A stretch of DNA of 9,381 bases from contig JAQGPE010000038.1 in NCBI GenBank assembly GCA_028293225.1, positions 1 through 9,381 of the forward strand. The letters run 5' to 3'. Positions 5,653 to 9,381 of the stretch are shown in pieces (position 1 is the first letter of the stretch; every line of letters begins with the position of its first letter). Source of the DNA: Akkermansiaceae bacterium (GTDB lineage Bacteria > Verrucomicrobiota > Verrucomicrobiia > Verrucomicrobiales > Akkermansiaceae). Below the pieces are notes generated by a model that saw only the letters and a program-made list of their open reading frames with translations, was not told where the DNA came from and did not search any database. The translations under genes were made by a program, and so were the position numbers.

Positions 5653-6150
5653 ATGGACGTCTCACAGGAAATCCCGCCCGACATGCCTGCCACTCTCTAC
5701 TGGGCCCTCCTCATCGTCTTCGCGATGCAGAGCGTGATCATGCGCTACCTCTACCGGGTCTCGAAGCGGGTCGATCGCCTGACCCGGCTGATGGAAGACG
5801 GCGGGGCAGGGGAGTCCTCTTCCTCCTCACGCAGCAGCGGATCCCGGCGCGGTTCCCAGCGCGAATCCCGCAGCAGCCTGAGCATCGGGGAGAACGCCGC
5901 CCGCCGTGGGACCGGCTCCTCTGGAAGGACTTCAAAAGAAGAGGATCTGTCCCGCTACGATGGTTCCAAGCGCGATGAAACGCCGGGAAATGAGTCCGAA
6001 AGCGAAGAACGCAGCAGCGCCGAGCAGGGCCGCCAGTTCGCGGAATTTCTCAATGAGGACCCCGCCCGCATGGAGCTGACGAAAAAAGAGCAGTTCGAAG
6101 CGTTCCGCCGCTGGCGCTCCCAGAAGGGCTTGAACTGGCGGGGGAGCTGA
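5653..6150 (+). CDS. Small single-pass membrane protein with Ser/Arg/Glu-rich linker
   Basis: 165 aa, function unknown. One transmembrane helix at about 13-33 (ATLYWALLIVFAMQSVIM) is followed by a basic juxtamembrane segment (RVSKRVDRLTRLM), so the positive-inside rule puts the C-terminus in the cytoplasm. Residues 52-127 are low-complexity and rich in Ser, Arg, Gly and Glu. The final part (about 129-162: FAEFLNEDPARMELTKKEQF, then AFRRWRSQKGLNW) looks like a structured helical module joined by a disordered linker. No Shine-Dalgarno sequence precedes the ATG at 5653. A second in-frame ATG at 5682 would remove part of the N-terminus but keep the helix. It points toward the act genes, with 195 bp between, and is not obviously co-transcribed with them. 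Confidence 0.72.
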   Translation: MDVSQEIPPDMPATLYWALLIVFAMQSVIMRYLYRVSKRVDRLTRLMEDGGAGESSSSSRSSGSRRGSQRESRSSLSIGENAARRGTGSSGRTSKEEDLSRYDGSKRDETPGNESESEERSSAEQGRQFAEFLNEDPARMELTKKEQFEAFRRWRSQKGLNWRGS

Positions 6151-6345
6151 AATCCGCGGGGTTTTGTAACGATGGGTAACAAGAGCTTACGCCTTTTTGG
6201 TCTCCCTAACGTTTTTCAGATTGCCCTTCGTTAGCCACTTTGCAGATTCTCGGCCCCGCCGGATTTCAACACCGGCGCAACTGCAAAAGAGCTTGTGAAA
6301 AATTTCACAAGCCCATAAAACGCCCCCGCCGAGCAATCCGACGTC
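6151..6345. other. Leader/intergenic region before actA
   Basis: This is 195 bp between the small membrane-protein gene and actA. Besides the 6291-6312 palindrome it holds a weaker inverted pair, CTAACG (6206-6211) and CGTTAG (6229-6234), with a 17-base loop and nearby T-runs (GCCTTTTTGG, GTTTTTCAG). The latter could help end transcription of the upstream gene, but the stem is short. I see no gene or RNA family here. Confidence 0.4.
6291..6312. promoter_or_regulatory. Perfect 10+2+10 palindrome upstream of actA, candidate operator
   Basis: GCTTGTGAAA (6291-6300), centre AA, TTTCACAAGC (6303-6312): every base of the arms pairs. It ends 33 bases before the actA ATG. TTGTGA within the left arm and CATAAA at 6314-6319 could serve as -35 and -10 boxes with a short 15-base spacer, so a protein bound here would overlap the promoter. 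It is more AT-rich than its surroundings, as expected of a regulator site. It has no T-run downstream on the plus strand and only a short one on the minus strand, so a terminator is less likely. Confidence 0.5.
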
Positions 6346-7056
6346 ATGGCCAATTTCTTTCCACGCTTGTCCATCCTTCTTCCCCTGAAGATCTCCTTTT
6401 GCGCTGTGGCTCTCTCCGGTGTGGTGGCCCTGTCGGTGACCTACTACTTCACGCCGAAAACCCTGGACCAGGGCTATCAGCCGTCCCAGCCGATCCCTTT
6501 CTCCCATAAGATCCACGTCGATCAGCTGGGCCTCGACTGCCGCTACTGCCACTCCTTCGTGGACGTGTCCGGGCATTCGAACGTGCCGACCTCCAACACC
6601 TGTTGGAACTGCCACCAGCACGTGCAGAAGGAGAGCCCGAAGCTGGCTCCGCTGCACCGCGCCATGGATGTGAACTACCCGGGCTACGACGGCCAGCCGA
6701 TCGAGTGGGTCCGCGTTCACAAGCTGCCGGACTACGTGAAGTTCAACCACTCCGCGCACGTCAACCGCGGCATTTCCTGCCAGAGCTGCCACGGCCGCGT
6801 CGACCAGATGGAAGTGGTCTTCCAGGACCAGGCGCTCTCCATGGGCTGGTGCCTCGAGTGCCACCGCGCGCCGGAGAAGAACCTCCGCCCGCTGGAGGAA
6901 GTCTACAATCTCAAGTATGACGCCAAGAGCTACATCGCCTCCCACCCGGATGAGATGAACGCCCTGGGTGTGAAGACCACCGAGGATCTCGGGCTGAAGC
7001 TGAAAGCGGAGTGGCAGATCGCTCCGAAGGAAACTTGCTTCACCTGCCACCACTGA
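6346..7056 (+). CDS. actA: Alternative complex III subunit ActA, pentaheme cytochrome c
   Basis: 236-aa c-type cytochrome of the quinol-oxidising alternative complex III, which passes electrons to periplasmic carriers or directly to an oxidase. Five haem-binding CXXCH motifs are visible: CRYCH (65-69), CWNCH (86-90), CQSCH (145-149), CLECH (169-173) and CFTCH (231-235). Histidines at 54, 57, 135 and 138 (SHKIH, NHSAH) are candidate distal ligands. An N-terminal hydrophobic segment (about 13-33) anchors or exports the protein. Family landmarks include PFSHKIHVDQLGLDCRYCHS, IEWVRVHKLPDYVKFNHSAH and SMGWCLECHR. Length and five-haem count fit ActA. It lies 66 bp before actB. No Shine-Dalgarno sequence is seen; the start is fixed by the N-terminal helix. 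A palindrome upstream may control it. Confidence 0.95.
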   Translation: MANFFPRLSILLPLKISFCAVALSGVVALSVTYYFTPKTLDQGYQPSQPIPFSHKIHVDQLGLDCRYCHSFVDVSGHSNVPTSNTCWNCHQHVQKESPKLAPLHRAMDVNYPGYDGQPIEWVRVHKLPDYVKFNHSAHVNRGISCQSCHGRVDQMEVVFQDQALSMGWCLECHRAPEKNLRPLEEVYNLKYDAKSYIASHPDEMNALGVKTTEDLGLKLKAEWQIAPKETCFTCHH

Positions 7057-7122
7057 TACTCCGCCGTCCTCCCGACCGCCCCCGTCTGACTTTCTCTCTT
7101 TTTTCCTTCTGCCTCACCGCTC

Positions 7123-9381
7123 ATGAGCAAACGCATCTGGCACCATCCCGAAGTTCCCGCCGGCGACACGACCGTCTCCTGGCGCAGCGTCGGCCAGCTC
7201 GAAGACACCGCGGAATTCCGCACCTGGCTCGACCGTGAGTTCCCCCAGGGAGCCGCGCAGATGGAGAGCGAAGAAGACTTCGAGACTTCCCGCCGCACCT
7301 TCCTGAAGCTCATGGGCGCCTCCACGGCACTCGCGGGCTTCGGCCTGGCCGCCTGCCGCCGCCCGGAAAACTACATCGTCCCGTATGCCAAGGCTCCTGA
7401 GTGGGTCATCCCGGGCAAGGCGACGTACTACGCTTCCAGCATGCCCGCCGCCACCGGCGCGATCCCGCTGGTCGTGACCTCTTTCGAAGGCCGCCCGACC
7501 AAGGTCGCACCGAACACGCTCCACCCGGACGTGCGCGGCACCGACGCTTTCGCGCAGGCTTCCGTGCTGGATCTCTACTCGCCCTCGCGCTCCCGCCAGG
7601 TGCTGCGAAACGGCCAGGCCTCCAGCCGCGCCGATTTCGAAAAGGTCGTCACCCAACTGGCCGGCAACGCTTCCGCCAAGGTCGGCTTTGTCTTCGGCAG
7701 CGATGACTCCCCGACCCGCACCCGCCTGGCCGCGGACCTCGCGAAGAAGTTCGGCTCCGCCAAGTTCTACTCCTACGAAGCGCTGGAAGGCGAATCCGCC
7801 AAGGCTCTCGGCGCCGGCAACCGCCTGGTGGTCGACTACACCAAGGCCGACCGCGTGGTGACGCTCGACTCCGACGTCCTCTGCCTCGACTCCCACGGCC
7901 CGACCGCCGCCTACTTCAACCGCCGCAAGCCGGAAGGCGCGGACTACTCGAAGAAGGCCGACGAAAAGGGCATGAACCGCCTTTACGCCATCGAGACTTC
8001 CTTCTCGATGACCGGCGGCATGGCCGACCACCGCCTGCGCGTCGCCCCGAGCCAGGTGATCAAGATCGCCGCCTACATCGCCTCCGCTCTCGGCGTGACG
8101 GTCCCGGCTGGCGTTGAAACTTTCTCCGACGCCAAGCAGATCTCCTGGCTCGAGCCGCTGATCGCCGACCTCAAGGCCAACGCCGGCAAGTCCGCCGTCA
8201 TCGCCGGTTCCCGCCTGCCTGCCGCCGTGCAGATGATTGCCCTCGCGATCAACCAGAGCCTCGGCAACCTCGGCGCTGGCAAGCCTCTCCAGGTGCTGAG
8301 CACCGGTGCCGCTCCACTCGGCGACATCGCCGCCCTGACCGCCGACCTCAACAGCGGTGCGGTCGAGACGCTGATTCTTTTCACCCCGTCGAACCCGGTT
8401 TACGACGCCCCGAGCGACCTGAAGTTCCTCGAAGCGTTCTCGAAGGCCAAGACCAGCATCCACTTCGGCCTGCGCACCGACGCGACCGCCCAGGTGGCAA
8501 GCTGGCACGTGCCGGTGAACCACTACCTGGAGTCCTGGTCCGACGCCCGCACCTCCTCCGGCGTTCACACGATCGTCCAGCCGATGATCCTGCCGCTCTA
8601 CTCCGACTGCGTGAGCGAGCTGGAGTTCTACGTCGCCCTGCTCGCCGATGGCGGCAAGCTGGTGACCGGCGAAGGCGAAAAGGGCGCTGCGTCCCCGGCT
8701 TACGCCGAAGTCCGCAAGACCTTCACCGCCCTGGCCAACGACAGCGAGGAAGCCTGGAAGAAGTTCCTGCACGACGGCTACCTGGCCGGCTCCGCCTACA
8801 AGGCCGGCACCGCCACCGCCGACAGCGCCGCTTTCTCCGCTGCGATCTCCGCCGCCGTCCGCGGTGCCGGTGAAGCGGGTGGCCTGGAAGTCATCTTCGC
8901 CACCGACGGCTCCGTTTACGACGGCCGCTGGATCGACAACGGCTGGCTGCAGGAAGCTCCGGATCCGATCTCCAAGCTGACCTGGGACAACGCCGCCCTG
9001 ATCGCCCCGAAGACCGCCAAGGACCTGGGCATTTACGACGAAATCATCGCCCTCCAGACCGCCCACGCCAGCGTGAGCGTCGACGGGGAAGGGGAGCACC
9101 GCAAGTCGCCGCTGATCAAGGTCACGGTGAACGGCGTCACCCTGGAAATCCCGGTGCTGGTCGCCTTCGGCCAGGCCGAGAACACCGTGGTGATCCCGCT
9201 CGGCTACGGCCAGGGCTTCGACAAGAACGACAAGTACGACCGCGGTCCGAAGAACACCGGCACCGTCGGGCTGGTCGGCGTGAACTCCGGCTTCAACGCC
9301 TACCCGCTGCGCACCGCCGCCACCGCCTACTTCGCCACCGGTGCGAAGGTGGATAAGTCCGGTGATAAGCGCTACCCGCTG
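7123..9381 (+). CDS. actB: Alternative complex III subunit ActB, molybdopterin-oxidoreductase-like protein (3' end outside window)
   Basis: 753 codons are visible from ATG at 7123 and the frame is still open at the window end. The N-terminus carries the extended Tat leader typical of this family: a conserved segment (VSWRSVGQLEDTAEFRTWLDREFP, in two parts about 18-41), then SRRTFLK (56-62), a hydrophobic stretch, and LAAC with Cys78 as a possible lipid-attachment cysteine. The following region is molybdopterin-oxidoreductase-like. Only Cys78, Cys254 and Cys496 occur in the visible part, so the N-terminal Fe-S cysteine cluster of catalytic molybdoenzymes is absent. That agrees with the known cofactor-free N-terminal half of ActB. 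The C-terminal Fe-S domain expected of ActB would lie beyond the edge. It follows actA after a 66-bp pyrimidine-rich gap without a Shine-Dalgarno sequence. Confidence 0.93.
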   Translation, partial: MSKRIWHHPEVPAGDTTVSWRSVGQLEDTAEFRTWLDREFPQGAAQMESEEDFETSRRTFLKLMGASTALAGFGLAACRRPENYIVPYAKAPEWVIPGKATYYASSMPAATGAIPLVVTSFEGRPTKVAPNTLHPDVRGTDAFAQASVLDLYSPSRSRQVLRNGQASSRADFEKVVTQLAGNASAKVGFVFGSDDSPTRTRLAADLAKKFGSAKFYSYEALEGESAKALGAGNRLVVDYTKADRVVTLDSDVLCLDSHGPTAAYFNRRKPEGADYSKKADEKGMNRLYAIETSFSMTGGMADHRLRVAPSQVIKIAAYIASALGVTVPAGVETFSDAKQISWLEPLIADLKANAGKSAVIAGSRLPAAVQMIALAINQSLGNLGAGKPLQVLSTGAAPLGDIAALTADLNSGAVETLILFTPSNPVYDAPSDLKFLEAFSKAKTSIHFGLRTDATAQVASWHVPVNHYLESWSDARTSSGVHTIVQPMILPLYSDCVSELEFYVALLADGGKLVTGEGEKGAASPAYAEVRKTFTALANDSEEAWKKFLHDGYLAGSAYKAGTATADSAAFSAAISAAVRGAGEAGGLEVIFATDGSVYDGRWIDNGWLQEAPDPISKLTWDNAALIAPKTAKDLGIYDEIIALQTAHASVSVDGEGEHRKSPLIKVTVNGVTLEIPVLVAFGQAENTVVIPLGYGQGFDKNDKYDRGPKNTGTVGLVGVNSGFNAYPLRTAATAYFATGAKVDKSGDKRYPL

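Noticed and set aside
6187..7053. 288-codon open frame antisense to actA
   Set aside because: It mirrors actA almost exactly, and actA has five haem motifs and a family-like sequence. The antisense peptide shows no recognisable motif.
7114..9099. 661-codon open frame antisense to actB
   Set aside because: The translation is Gly/Val/Ala/Arg-rich with no domain, and it lies opposite a clearly recognised gene. GC-rich codon use on the plus strand keeps the opposite frame free of stops.
1..9381. CRISPR array, tRNA or rRNA genes
   Set aside because: No regularly spaced repeats with unique spacers were seen, and no tRNA-like or rRNA-like segment was recognised by eye in the intergenic regions.

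Overview
The window looks like chromosomal DNA of a GC-rich, aerobic or respiring bacterium, most likely of the phylum Verrucomicrobiota (Luteolibacter/Verrucomicrobiaceae-like). This placement is an inference. It rests on four things: the start of an alternative complex III (act) operon whose ActB has an extended Tat leader, an ECF-type sigma factor fused to a transmembrane helix and a large C-terminal region, the near-absence of Shine-Dalgarno sequences, and the protein style of the small membrane proteins. No database search was possible.

Layout. (1) Positions 1-1708, minus strand: an ECF-like sigma factor that continues through a membrane helix into a helical-repeat-like domain and runs off the left edge. 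(2) 1709-2197: a 489-bp gene-free stretch filled with repeats. It holds a ~15-bp/46-bp tandem repeat array and a ~318-bp element bounded by long, nearly identical inverted arms, each with its own hairpin. (3) 2198-4260, minus strand: two translationally coupled genes, a replication-initiator/organizer-like protein (winged-helix-like N-terminus, DnaT-like C-terminus) and a DnaB-family helicase. Their pairing resembles a phage replication module. (4) 4453-5546, minus strand: two coupled, diverged paralogues encoding single-pass membrane-anchored proteins of unknown function. (5) 5653-6150, plus strand: a small membrane protein with a Ser/Arg/Glu-rich low-complexity linker and a charged C-terminal module. 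(6) 6346-9381, plus strand: actA (pentaheme cytochrome c) and the 5' three quarters or so of actB (molybdopterin-oxidoreductase-like/Fe-S subunit), preceded by a perfect 10+2+10 palindrome that may be an operator.

How the genes work together. ActA and ActB are peripheral subunits of alternative complex III, a quinol:electron-acceptor oxidoreductase that replaces cytochrome bc1. The remaining subunits (actC onward) should lie to the right of the window. The helicase and its upstream partner probably act together at a replication fork of an integrated or domesticated element. The sigma fusion is a plausible one-polypeptide signalling protein. Nothing links these three groups functionally.

The items most worth a second look are the inverted-arm element with its neighbouring iteron-like array beside the replication genes, the sigma-membrane fusion, the coupled paralogue pair, and the palindrome ahead of actA.
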